Assembly (NCBI GenBank): GCA_025517485.1
Contig: JAOPKB010000020.1
Coordinates: 23,311-87,310 of the forward strand
DNA: 64,000 nt
Origin: Natronoglomus mannanivorans
GTDB taxonomy: Archaea > Halobacteriota > Halobacteria > Halobacteriales > Natrialbaceae
Reading direction: 5' to 3'
Part shown: in pieces, positions 8,248 to 17,125 of the stretch
Position numbering within the stretch: the stretch's first letter is position 1
Layout of the letters: each line of letters starts with the position of its first letter
Made by a program: the position numbers and the translations under genes
Notes under the pieces: generated by a model
What the model saw: the letters and a program-made list of their open reading frames with translations, nothing else
Database searches by the model: none
What the model was told of the DNA's origin: nothing

Positions 8248-9057
8248 CTACGGAGATCGGTCGAGCGTATCGTCTTCCCACCCGGAGTACGTCGTGTTGA
8301 TCTCCACGACGCCGACGATGTTTCGGATCTGGTCGGGGATCGTCGTCCGGAACCGGTCGCCGGTCAACCGCTCGGTCGAGCCCGACACGCTGATCGCCCC
8401 CAGTAGTTCGCCCGAGCGGTTCGTAATCGCCGCGGCGACACACCGGACCCCCTCGTGGCGCTCCTCGTCGTCGAACGCGACGTGGTGGGCCCGAATGTCC
8501 GCCAATTCCGCTTCGAGTTCGTCTCGATCGGTGATGGTGTTGGAGGTGTAGGCGGTCAACTCGCGGTCGTCGAGCAAGTCGTCGACCCGCGATTCGGGAA
8601 GCGCGGCGAGAAACGCCTTGCCGGCGGCCGTACAGTGGAGTTCCTCCATGTTTCCGACGTGCGTTCGCGAACGCTCGACGTGTTCGCCGGTCGCCTGATA
8701 GAGCGTGATCCCGTACCCGCCCCGTTCGACGATCAGACGCACCTCTTCACCGGTCTGGCGGGCGAGTTGGTCGACGTCGCGCTTGGCGAGTCGGTAGATC
8801 GTCTCCCGTGCGCGAGCCTGTCCACCGAAGGTCAGAAAACGGAGCCCGAGTCGGTATCGGCCGTCGACTTTCTCGAGACAGCCGTAGAGTTCGAGGGTCT
8901 TGAGGTAGTGGTGGATAGTGCTCTTCGAGAGATCGAACTCCTCGGCCAGTTCCGAGATGCCGGCCTCCTCGCGGTCGTGAATCGCCTGCAAGAGGTGGAT
9001 GGCAGTCTCGACCGACTTGATCGTTTTCCCCGGGGCGTCTCCGTCTTCGTGGTACAT
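8248..9057 (-). CDS. IclR-family transcriptional regulator
   Basis: DNA-binding regulator of 269 aa. Residues ~10-70 form the winged HTH (ISELAEEFDLSKSTIHHYLKTL). The rest is the IclR effector-binding domain, with GNMEELHCTAAGKAFLAALPE, the conserved EERHEGVRCVAAAI and GAISVSGSTERL. In haloarchaea such proteins often control sugar catabolic genes. Flanked by beta-mannosidase and a Gfo/Idh oxidoreductase, both transcribed in the same direction, so it is the natural candidate regulator of this polysaccharide island. The ATG follows a TATA-like element (9085-9092) by about 28 nt. Confidence 0.9.
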   Translation of the reverse strand: MYHEDGDAPGKTIKSVETAIHLLQAIHDREEAGISELAEEFDLSKSTIHHYLKTLELYGCLEKVDGRYRLGLRFLTFGGQARARETIYRLAKRDVDQLARQTGEEVRLIVERGGYGITLYQATGEHVERSRTHVGNMEELHCTAAGKAFLAALPESRVDDLLDDRELTAYTSNTITDRDELEAELADIRAHHVAFDDEERHEGVRCVAAAITNRSGELLGAISVSGSTERLTGDRFRTTIPDQIRNIVGVVEINTTYSGWEDDTLDRSP

Positions 9058-9084
9058 GGTTTCGAGAAGAAGGGAAGCGTGTCG

Positions 9085-9092
9085 AATTAAGT
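9085..9092 (-). promoter_or_regulatory. Candidate TATA box of the iclR-family gene
   Basis: Minus-strand ACTTAATT centred about 31 nt upstream of the ATG, consistent with a leaderless transcript. Confidence 0.45.
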
Positions 9093-9147
9093 CTGGCGGC
9101 TCCTGACCGGCGATCGCGAGCCGTGAATCGTGCCGGCCGACAGGAGG

Positions 9148-10230
9148 CTACTCGCTGGCAGCCCGATAGATATCGTTCACGACGTGCTGGACGTCGAGGG
9201 CCTGATGGACGTTGTTCTGTTCGGGTCGATCGCCGGAGACGACGGCGTCGAGAAACGACTGCAGTTCGTCACGATAGGGGTCGTTGTGCGAGCAGACGAT
9301 CGACGAGTTGACGAAGTGGTCGCCACCGCCGCTTCGAACCTCGTAGAGCTCGAGGTCGTTGCGCTGGTCGACCCGCGGTTCGACCTCGGTGAGCGTGTTC
9401 GTGATGTCGAGGGCCACGCCCGCCTTCGTTCCCCGGACGTTGTACGTGTGCGTCGACCGAGCGTTGGCGGCCCAGGCGACCTCGATGTCGGCCGTTGCGC
9501 CGTTCTCGAACTCGAGGAAAGCGTTGACGGAGTCTTCGACGTCGTACATCCTCGCTTCACCGTCCTCGCCCCACATGTGCAGGTAGGCGTAGTCCTCTCG
9601 CGGGCCGAACTCCGAGCGAGAGCGGGCGATGACGTCGGAGAGCGACGGCCAATCGTAAAAGTGCAAGAGCAGGTCGAGCAGGTGGCCGCCGACGTCCATC
9701 AGGGCGCCGCCGCCCGCGATCTCGTTCGAGGTGTACCACGTCCCCCGTCCCGGCACGCCCCGTCGGCGGATGAACTTCGCCTGAATGTGGGAAATTTCGC
9801 CCAGATACCCCTCGTCGATGTACTCTTTGAGCACCATGCAGGTGCTCCGGAACCGGTGGTGAAAGCCGACCATGCAGATCCGGTCGGTCCGTTCGGCGGC
9901 CTCGACGATCCGTTCGGCGCTTTCGACCGTGTGTGCCAGGGGCTTCTCGAGGAGGACATCGAGGTCCGCTTCGAACGCTTTGGTGGCGACCGTCTCGTGG
10001 AACTTGTTCGGCGTCGAGATGATCACGGCGTCGATGTCTGTCTCGAAGAGCTCCGACGGTCGTTCGTAGGTCGTCGTCTCGAACTGCGATTCGAACTCCG
10101 AACGAACGTTCGGATCGGCGTCGACGCCGACGACGTCGTGACCGAGACTCCGCAGTATCTGTGCGTGATTGACCCCGTGGGTCCCCAACCCGACGATCCC
10201 GAGCGTGAGCCGCGGTCGATCGCGTGTCAT
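9148..10230 (-). CDS. Gfo/Idh/MocA-family NAD(P)-dependent oxidoreductase
   Basis: Soluble dehydrogenase of 360 aa. The N-terminal Rossmann fold has GIVGLGTHGVNHAQIL and VDADPN at the end of beta-2. The family signature EKPLAHT (catalytic-site Lys) follows near residue 98, then the alpha/beta substrate domain with GGGALMDVGGHLLDLLL, where the GGHxxD His/Asp are typical active-site residues. The family oxidises aldoses, inositols and related polyols or reduces aminosugars. Its place beside beta-mannosidase, iclR and uxuA suggests a sugar dehydrogenase in the same pathway; mannose or mannono-lactone chemistry is a guess from context. Confidence 0.88.
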   Translation of the reverse strand: MTRDRPRLTLGIVGLGTHGVNHAQILRSLGHDVVGVDADPNVRSEFESQFETTTYERPSELFETDIDAVIISTPNKFHETVATKAFEADLDVLLEKPLAHTVESAERIVEAAERTDRICMVGFHHRFRSTCMVLKEYIDEGYLGEISHIQAKFIRRRGVPGRGTWYTSNEIAGGGALMDVGGHLLDLLLHFYDWPSLSDVIARSRSEFGPREDYAYLHMWGEDGEARMYDVEDSVNAFLEFENGATADIEVAWAANARSTHTYNVRGTKAGVALDITNTLTEVEPRVDQRNDLELYEVRSGGGDHFVNSSIVCSHNDPYRDELQSFLDAVVSGDRPEQNNVHQALDVQHVVNDIYRAASE

Positions 10231-10254
10231 GTCTCACGTCTGGATCGCTTTCGG

Positions 10255-10260
10255 AATAAA
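10255..10260 (-). promoter_or_regulatory. Candidate TATA box of the Gfo/Idh/MocA gene
   Basis: Minus-strand TTTATT centred about 27 nt upstream of the ATG. Confidence 0.45.
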
Positions 10261-10429
10261 GATGCGCATTCACGCTACTGGAACGAGAACCCGGCACGGA
10301 CGTCGGTTCGCGACCGATCTCCTCGATCGGGGCCATTACAGACCTACGACTGTCATCGAAGCCGCCTCTCCTCGAGTGCATTCACGAGTCCCCGACGAGG
10401 GGTCGTCGATCTCGAGGAAGGTCGCATAT

Positions 10430-10680
10430 ATATCAGATTCAAATTATAGAATGTGAATTGGTTATTCCGTCGATAAAGGAATGAGTGGGTCAGACAATAA
10501 TAGATGTTTCTCCATAACTCGAGTAAAAATCCTATTTTCATCTATAAGTCGATGTTTATCGTCGATATCTGCCACTAATTTCGCATTCATCAATACCCAC
10601 ATCACCTCCCAACAATATAATATAAACATCCTATTCTGTATTTTATCAGTTTTGTTATTAGAAGGTGCTCGAGAGCGAGC
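10430..10680. other. AT-rich island
   Basis: About 250 nt with visibly low GC inside otherwise GC-rich DNA, between the oxidoreductase gene and the CsaA-like gene. It contains several TATA-like strings and one short minus-strand frame with a perfect ribosome binding site (10462-10590). Low GC suggests acquired DNA or a regulatory region. Confidence 0.5.
10462..10590 (-). CDS. Candidate 42-aa protein with a perfect Shine-Dalgarno sequence
   Basis: Short minus-strand frame (starts MNAKLVADIDDKHRLIDEN) in the AT-rich island. GGAGGTGAT, the full complement of the archaeal 16S rRNA 3' end, lies at 10601-10609, ten bases before the ATG. A TATA-like run lies near 10638-10647, so the element order promoter, ribosome binding site, ORF is complete. 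An in-frame ATG at 10602 overlaps the ribosome binding site and is less likely. No family is recognised. The protein is charged, without signal peptide or membrane segment. It could be a chance frame or a remnant of acquired DNA. Confidence 0.35.
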   Translation of the reverse strand: MNAKLVADIDDKHRLIDENRIFTRVMEKHLLLSDPLIPLSTE

Positions 10681-10738
10681 ACGACTCGAGTCGACGACGT
10701 TCACGTGGGTTTTTCGGACGAGCGGCCGTGGGTTGGAT

Positions 10739-11062
10739 ATGGTCGAGAGTCCACTCGAGACGGAGATTCGCGTCGGAGAAGTGATGCGTGCGGAGGCGTT
10801 TCCGGAGACGAACAAGCCGAAGATGACCAAACTCTGGATCGATCTCGGGGACGAGGAGGTCCAGTCGGCCGCACAGCTGGGCTATCATCACGATCCCGAA
10901 GCCCTCCCCGGAACGCAGGTCCTCTGTGCGATGGGGCTCGGAACCGTCTCGATCGCCGGCTTCGAATCGGAGGTGCTGACTGTCGGCGTTCCCGACGAGG
11001 CGGGCAATCCCGTTCTCGTTACGCCCGAGGAGGACGTGCCGCTGGGCGGGGTGCTCTACTGA
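10739..11062 (+). CDS. csaA: CsaA-like tRNA-binding (OB-fold) protein
   Basis: Protein of 107 aa matching the stand-alone tRNA-binding domain of the CsaA/MetG-beta type: DIRVGEV-like strand (TEIRVGEVMRAEAFPETNKP), KLWIDLGDEEVQSAAQ, and the end GVPDEAGNPVLVTPEEDVPLGG. The whole protein is the OB fold, as in bacterial CsaA (~110 aa). Proposed roles in the family are chaperone-like or tRNA binding; its role in archaea is not established. An upstream in-frame ATG would add 86 residues from the AT-rich island and is rejected. Same strand as mutS, with 113 nt between. Confidence 0.8.
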   Translation: MVESPLETEIRVGEVMRAEAFPETNKPKMTKLWIDLGDEEVQSAAQLGYHHDPEALPGTQVLCAMGLGTVSIAGFESEVLTVGVPDEAGNPVLVTPEEDVPLGGVLY

Positions 11063-11175
11063 CGACGATCGGTTGGCGGTAGTCACCCGCCAACGACGGG
11101 TTCGGACCGCCAGGGCGACCCGGCGGCCGACGGGAACCCGGAGGATTTTACCTCCCGGACGACAGCCACACTGGT

Positions 11176-13800
11176 ATGACACAGGCGACGGGCATCGTCG
11201 GGGAGTTCCTCTCGCTCAAAGAGGAGACGGACGCGGAGTTGCTGACGATGCAGTGTGGGGACTTCTACGAGTTCTTCGGTGAAGACGCCGAGACCGTCGG
11301 CGAAGAACTCGATCTCAAAGTCTCCCAGAAGTCCTCCCACGGCTCGTCGTACCCGATGGCCGGCGTCCCGATCAACGACCTCACGCCCTACCTGAAAGCG
11401 CTGGTCGAACGCGGCTACCGCGTGGCGGTCGCCGACCAGTACGAGACCGACGACGGCCACGCCCGCGAGATCGTCCGCGTCGTGACCCCCGGGACCCTCC
11501 TCGAGACGAGCGACGCCGACGCGCAGTACCTGGCGGCGGTCGTAGGCGGGGACGACAGCGACGAGTACGGCCTCGCCTTCGCCGACATCACCACTGGCCG
11601 TTTCCTCGTCGCCGACGCCGCGGACGGCGACGAGGCGTTGACGGAACTGTACCGGTTCGCGCCCGTCGAAGTCCTCCCCGGCCCCGACGTTCGGACGGAC
11701 GACGACTTCCTCCACCTCGTCCGCGAACGGACCGACGCGACGCTGACCCTCCACGACACCGAATCGTTCGCACCCAGACGGGCCGACCACACCGTCGGCG
11801 AGCAGTTCGGCCGCGAAACGGTCGACCGACTCGGCGTCGCACAGCCGGCGATCGCCGCCGCGGGTGCCGTCCTCTCCTACGTCGAGGAGACCGGGACGGG
11901 CGTCCTCGCTTCGATGACTCGCATTCAGGCCCACCACGGCGACGACCACGTCACCCTCGACGCGACCACCCAGCGCAACCTCGAACTCACCGAGACGATG
12001 CACGGCGACAGCGACGGCTCGCTGTTCGCGACGATCGACCACACCGAGACCAGCGCCGGCGGCCGCCTGTTGAAGGAGTGGCTGCAACGGCCGCGACGGT
12101 CCCTGTCGGTGCTCGAGGAACGCCAGAACGGGATCGCCGCGCTCGCGTCCGCGGCGCTGGCTCGCGAGGAACTCCGGGAGACGCTAAGCGGGGCCTACGA
12201 CCTGGCGCGGCTGGCCTCCCGGGCGAGCCACGGCAGCGCCGACGCCCGCGACCTCCTGGCAGTCAAAGAGACGCTCGCAACCCTTCCAGCGATCGCCGAC
12301 GTGATCGACTCGAATCCCGAACTCGCGGCGTCGCCGCTGTCGGCCATCGTCGATCGCCCGGATCGTGAGGCCGCAGACGACCTTCGGGAGGAACTCGCGG
12401 AGGCCCTCGCCGAGGACCCGCCGTCGACGGTCACCCAGGGCGGGCTCCTCCAGCGTGGTTACGACGAGGACCTCGACACGGTGATCGACAGCCACGAAGA
12501 GGTACAGCGGTGGCTCGACTCGCTGGCCGACCGCGAGAAGCGCAAACACGGCCTCAGCCACGTCACCGTCGACCGAAACAAGACCGACGGCTACTACGTC
12601 CAGGTCGGAAAGTCCGCGGCCGACGGCGTCCCCGACCACTACGAGGAGATCAAGACGCTGAAGAACTCCAAGCGCTTTACGACCGAAGCCCTAGAAGAGA
12701 AAGAACGCGAGGTGCTCCGCCTCGAGGAGAAACGGGGCGACCTCGAGTACGAGTTGTTCGAGGAACTCCGCGAGCGAGTCGCCGAGCGGGCCGAACTGCT
12801 GCAGGACGTCGGCCGGGCGCTCGCAACGGTGGACGCCCTCTCGAGTCTGGCGACCCACGCCGCGGCGAACGGCTGGGTCCAGCCGGCATTACACGAGGGC
12901 AACGAGCTAGTGATCGATCAGGGCCGTCACCCGGTCGTCGAGCAGACGACGGAGTTCGTGCCCAACGACGTCCGCATGGACAGAGAGCGGGGGTTCCTCG
13001 TGGTCACCGGTCCCAACATGTCCGGGAAGTCGACGTACATGCGCCAGGTGGCCTGTATCGTCCTGCTCGCGCAGGTGGGCAGTTTCGTGCCCGCACGCGA
13101 GGCACGGATCAGCCTCGTCGACGGCATCTTCACCCGCGTGGGCGCCCTCGACGAACTCGCACAGGGCCGGTCGACGTTCATGGTCGAGATGAGCGAACTC
13201 TCGAACATCCTCCACACCGCGACCGAGGAGTCGCTGGTAATCTTAGACGAGGTCGGCCGAGGGACGGCGACCTACGACGGGATTTCGATAGCCTGGAGTG
13301 CGACCGAATATCTCGTCAACGAGATACATGCAAAGACGCTGTTCGCGACCCACTACCACGAATTAACCAGCCTTGCTGATCGACTTCCGGGCGTCGAAAA
13401 CGTTCACGTAGCTGCCGAGGAACGCAACGGCGATGTGACCTTCCTTCGAACCGTCCGCGAAGGACCGGCAGATCGGTCCTACGGAATTCACGTCGCCGAT
13501 CTCGCGGGTGTTCCTGGACCTGTCGTCGATCGATCTCGAGACGTTCTCAAAAAGCTCCGAGAGGACAAGGCTATCGACGTACGCGGAGGGACAGAGACGA
13601 ACGAGACGCAGCAGGTCATTTTCGACCTCGGTTCGGGACAGTTCCATGGATCAGCCAGTCCAGATGGCGGCGACAAGGAGTCACTTGATCCAGCAACCGA
13701 ATCAGTACTCGAGGAATTACAATCGACGAACATCAACGAAGTTCGGCCCGTCGAACTACTGAGTCAAGTCCAAGAATGGAAACAGCGCTTAGAGAAGTGA
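11176..13800 (+). CDS. mutS: DNA mismatch repair protein MutS
   Basis: Mismatch-recognition ATPase of 874 aa, the usual length of MutS1. The N-terminal mismatch-binding domain has the Phe-x-Glu motif in MQCGDFYEFFGE. Connector, core and clamp domains follow (NLELTETMHGDSDGSL; KTDGYYVQVGKSAADGVPDHY). The ATPase has Walker A GPNMSGKST (near residue 612), Walker B/signature LVILDEVGRGTATYDG and the TLFATHYHEL His motif. The C-terminus ends NINEVRPVELLSQVQEWKQ. From about codon 688 onward the third codon positions lose their strong G/C bias, and an unrelated copy of the MutS tail sits 1.7 kb downstream; see the separate entries. mutL lies 3.3 kb downstream on the same strand. Confidence 0.95.
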   Translation: MTQATGIVGEFLSLKEETDAELLTMQCGDFYEFFGEDAETVGEELDLKVSQKSSHGSSYPMAGVPINDLTPYLKALVERGYRVAVADQYETDDGHAREIVRVVTPGTLLETSDADAQYLAAVVGGDDSDEYGLAFADITTGRFLVADAADGDEALTELYRFAPVEVLPGPDVRTDDDFLHLVRERTDATLTLHDTESFAPRRADHTVGEQFGRETVDRLGVAQPAIAAAGAVLSYVEETGTGVLASMTRIQAHHGDDHVTLDATTQRNLELTETMHGDSDGSLFATIDHTETSAGGRLLKEWLQRPRRSLSVLEERQNGIAALASAALAREELRETLSGAYDLARLASRASHGSADARDLLAVKETLATLPAIADVIDSNPELAASPLSAIVDRPDREAADDLREELAEALAEDPPSTVTQGGLLQRGYDEDLDTVIDSHEEVQRWLDSLADREKRKHGLSHVTVDRNKTDGYYVQVGKSAADGVPDHYEEIKTLKNSKRFTTEALEEKEREVLRLEEKRGDLEYELFEELRERVAERAELLQDVGRALATVDALSSLATHAAANGWVQPALHEGNELVIDQGRHPVVEQTTEFVPNDVRMDRERGFLVVTGPNMSGKSTYMRQVACIVLLAQVGSFVPAREARISLVDGIFTRVGALDELAQGRSTFMVEMSELSNILHTATEESLVILDEVGRGTATYDGISIAWSATEYLVNEIHAKTLFATHYHELTSLADRLPGVENVHVAAEERNGDVTFLRTVREGPADRSYGIHVADLAGVPGPVVDRSRDVLKKLREDKAIDVRGGTETNETQQVIFDLGSGQFHGSASPDGGDKESLDPATESVLEELQSTNINEVRPVELLSQVQEWKQRLEK
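13237..13800 (+). other. Compositionally distinct 3' segment of mutS (probable replacement)
   Basis: Upstream of about 13237 nearly every mutS codon ends in G or C. From the Walker B codons (gta atc tta) onward A/T endings are common (gaa tta, ctt gct gat, cct gga cct, gaa tca gta, caa tcg). The frame stays intact and the protein remains MutS. The change point falls within the conserved Walker B/signature codons. Together with the adjacent integrase remnant and the orphan tail at 15461-15556, this suggests that this 3' part was brought in by an integrating element. GC figures were judged by eye, not computed. Confidence 0.65.
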
Positions 13801-14009
13801 TTCGACTGTAGACGGGAATAGACCGTAAATTCCGCTACGATACTGGTCTTCTATATCCTCGTAATATGCGTGCAAGTAGTGGTGCATGGCTGTTCGGTCC
13901 ATAGCCGGCTTTCCGACGACATCACCGCGCATATACTGGACCAGCTCACGTGCTAGTCCCTGTTCTTTCTTCCAAAACGTTGTGAACCGATGACGTCCGA
14001 AGTAAGCTA
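13789..14009 (-). pseudogene. C-terminal remnant of a tyrosine recombinase (integrase)
   Basis: About 70 codons matching the catalytic C-terminus of haloarchaeal phage-type integrases: GRHRFTTFWKKEQGLARELV (the H-x-x-R-like box), YMRGDVVG and MHHYLHAYYEDIEDQYR, where the HHYLH Tyr is the likely nucleophile. The frame is opposite to mutS and its stop overlaps the mutS end by 12 nt. The 5' part is missing: homology stops where the IS right-end hairpin (14009-14030) begins. The codons reading further upstream are IS sequence, so the open frame to 14085 is not a real start. Integrase genes next to the att site are typical of integrated elements. Confidence 0.75.
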
Positions 14010-14029
14010 CCACGCCCTTCAGGGCGTGG
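14010..14029. repeat. Right-end hairpin of the tnpB element
   Basis: Perfect 9-bp stem with a 2-nt loop, placed just past the tnpB stop. In this superfamily such a hairpin lies at the transposon right end, in the region that also forms the 3' part of the omega RNA. Confidence 0.7.
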
Positions 14030-14050
14030 CATTCAGCATGGACTCCCGTT

Positions 14051-15289
<1,239 letters not shown>

Positions 15290-15313
15290 CTGTACTTCAT
15301 ATGTACTACTCTG

Positions 15314-15321
15314 TATTTATA
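15314..15321 (-). promoter_or_regulatory. TATA box of tnpB
   Basis: Minus-strand TATAAATA centred about 28 nt upstream of the tnpB ATG. A GTAC-N7-GTAC dyad at 15293-15307 lies between the box and the start codon. Confidence 0.6.
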
Positions 15322-15390
15322 ATAGTTCGGTTGGCGTGAGGGAGTCGGCCAGCCATCGAACGTGGTTTGTGTCTGGGTTGTCGGCTTCCT

Positions 15391-15410
15391 CCCGCGCCTA
15401 AAGTCGCGGG
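15391..15410. repeat. Left-end hairpin of the tnpB element
   Basis: CCCGCG stem with CGCGGG and an 8-nt loop, about 100 nt upstream of tnpB, where the IS200/IS605 left-end hairpin is expected. Confidence 0.65.
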
Positions 15411-15460
15411 TTTCCGCCTTGCGGTCATTATGAAGTTTCTCAATGACGGATATATGTCAT

Positions 15461-15556
15461 TTAAATCCCAATCCCGAGTCGCTCGACATCAACAACACGT
15501 CGCCGATCGAGCTGGTGACGAAGGTACAGCAGTTACAGGATCGGTTGGACGAGTGA
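15461..15556 (+). pseudogene. Orphan C-terminal tail of a second mutS allele
   Basis: Plus-strand frame, no start codon, ending in a TGA at 15554. Its last residues LDINNTSPIELVTKVQQLQD align with the MutS end TNINEVRPVELLSQVQEWKQ (shared I-N, P-x-E-L, V-Q; both then end in R-L), and this tail motif is a MutS family feature. The two tails differ in most other residues, so this is not a recent duplication. Best explanation: it is the original 3' end of the chromosomal mutS, displaced when an element carrying its own mutS 3' end integrated. The upstream part of the tail has been lost near the tnpB element's left end. Confidence 0.7.
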
Positions 15557-15641
15557 GAGTAAGAGCGAACGCGAGTGAGAGAGCGTGAGTGAAAACGAGA
15601 ACCGGTGAGCGATCGACTCGCCAGGTCCCACTGGGAACCGC

Positions 15642-16904
15642 CTACTTCGATCCGGGGTCGACGCCCCCGTCGCCGACGACCGGTCTGTCGCCGTCGGAAT
15701 CCGTCTGCAGATCCGCATCCGCAGTCGGCTCCCTCTCCGTCTCGGTCTCCATCTTTTCCGTCTCGGTCTCCGTCCCCCGCTTTGCATCCATCGTCCCCGA
15801 CGATCGGCTCCGCAACCCGTCTTCTGCCATCTCGAGTGTCACAGCCGACCCGTCCGACGCCGACACGAGTCGCACGTCCCGCTGGGGGAACGGAATCTCG
15901 ATCGCCGCCTCGTTCAACGCGTTGTAAATCGAGCGGTTGAGCCGGTGGCGCGCCTTGTTCTCGCGGTTGGGCGAGCCGACCCAGCACAGCAGTTCGTACT
16001 CGAGGGCCGAATCGCCGAACGACCGAAAGCGCATCCGCGGCTTCGGCGAGTCGAGGACGAGCGACTCCTCGAGGGCGATATCGACGACGATCTCCTCGAA
16101 CTCGTCGAGGTCCGTCCCGTAGGCGACGCCGACGGGGACCTTGAGGCGTTTTCGCCGCTGGGGAGCCGACTGGTTGATCACCTTCGCGGCGTTCAGCGCC
16201 GCGTTCGGGACCGTGATCAACACCTCGTCGCGCATCATGAGCGTCGTCGAGCGGACGCCGACCTTGACGACGGTGCCGCCCTCGCCCGAGTCCAGTTCGA
16301 TGTAGTCGCCGAGTTTGTACGTGTCGTCGAAGTAGAGCGCGATCCCGCCGAAGAAGTTGGCGACGGTGTCTCGAGCGGCGAACCCGACGGCGATACCGGC
16401 GACGCCCGCCGCGCCGAGCAGCGGCGAGATGCTGTACTCCCAGATCGAGAGCAGGGCGCCGAGGGAGCCGAGGAGAACGACCAGCGTCCAGACGTTCGAG
16501 AAGACCGGCGCGAAGTCGAAGCGCGACCCTTTGTCCTTGACTTCCTCGACCAGTCGGTTGACGATCCGGTTGGCGGCGAACGCCCACGCGAGGACGACGA
16601 TCGACAGCGACGGTTTCCCGAAGAAGGTCTCGAGTTGTTCCGGCGTGAGCACGACGTTCTCGACGACCGACGGAACTTCGGTCAACAGGAAAACGCCCGC
16701 CAGCGCCGCTGTGACCACGATCGGCACTCTGAGCTCCCCGACGAGGATGTTGTCGTACTCCGTCTTCGTCCGATTCGTGTACCTGAGCACCGTCCGGAGA
16801 ACGACGAACTCGAGTATCACCGCAGCGAGGACGGAGGCCCCGATCAGGAGAGCCGTCGCCTGCCAGGCGGGGACCTCCTCGAATAAATTGAGTATGGGTT
16901 CCAT
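15642..16904 (-). CDS. MscS-family small-conductance mechanosensitive channel
   Basis: Membrane channel of 420 aa releasing osmolytes on hypo-osmotic shock. Membrane segments near residues 12-35, 55-75 and 95-115, then the pore-lining helix and beta domain GVAGIAVGFAARDTVANFFGG, GDYIELDSGEGGTV and TTLMMRDEVLITVPNAAL, all characteristic of MscS. The cytoplasmic vestibule follows. The C-terminal ~70 residues are a low-complexity acidic tail with ETETEKMETETE repeats. An upstream in-frame Met would add 59 residues with no membrane character, so the ATG before EPILNLFEEVPAW is preferred. It sits between the mutS scar and mutL on the opposite strand, with no functional link apparent. Confidence 0.88.
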   Translation of the reverse strand: MEPILNLFEEVPAWQATALLIGASVLAAVILEFVVLRTVLRYTNRTKTEYDNILVGELRVPIVVTAALAGVFLLTEVPSVVENVVLTPEQLETFFGKPSLSIVVLAWAFAANRIVNRLVEEVKDKGSRFDFAPVFSNVWTLVVLLGSLGALLSIWEYSISPLLGAAGVAGIAVGFAARDTVANFFGGIALYFDDTYKLGDYIELDSGEGGTVVKVGVRSTTLMMRDEVLITVPNAALNAAKVINQSAPQRRKRLKVPVGVAYGTDLDEFEEIVVDIALEESLVLDSPKPRMRFRSFGDSALEYELLCWVGSPNRENKARHRLNRSIYNALNEAAIEIPFPQRDVRLVSASDGSAVTLEMAEDGLRSRSSGTMDAKRGTETETEKMETETEREPTADADLQTDSDGDRPVVGDGGVDPGSK

Positions 16905-17125
16905 GACTTTCCGTTCACCTGACTCATGCAGGCGAGGGGTGAGGGTAACTGTATCGGTGCGCTCGAGGAGCCGCTGTGGGTGAGCCAGGACGTGGACGGT
17001 CGGGGGCAATCGGTCAGCAGGCTTCGAGTGTGTCGGGGCCGAGAGTCGAGATCGACGGTCGAGTGGAGTGCATACACTCATGGGGGACGGTTGTGTACCA
17101 CTGTTCTAACTCACGAGGCTCACCG

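Noticed and set aside
13237..13800. The mutS codon-use shift as a sequencing or assembly join
   Set aside because: Frame and conserved MutS motifs continue without error through the change, and the nearby integrase and orphan tail give a biological explanation. An assembly artefact cannot be fully excluded from sequence alone.
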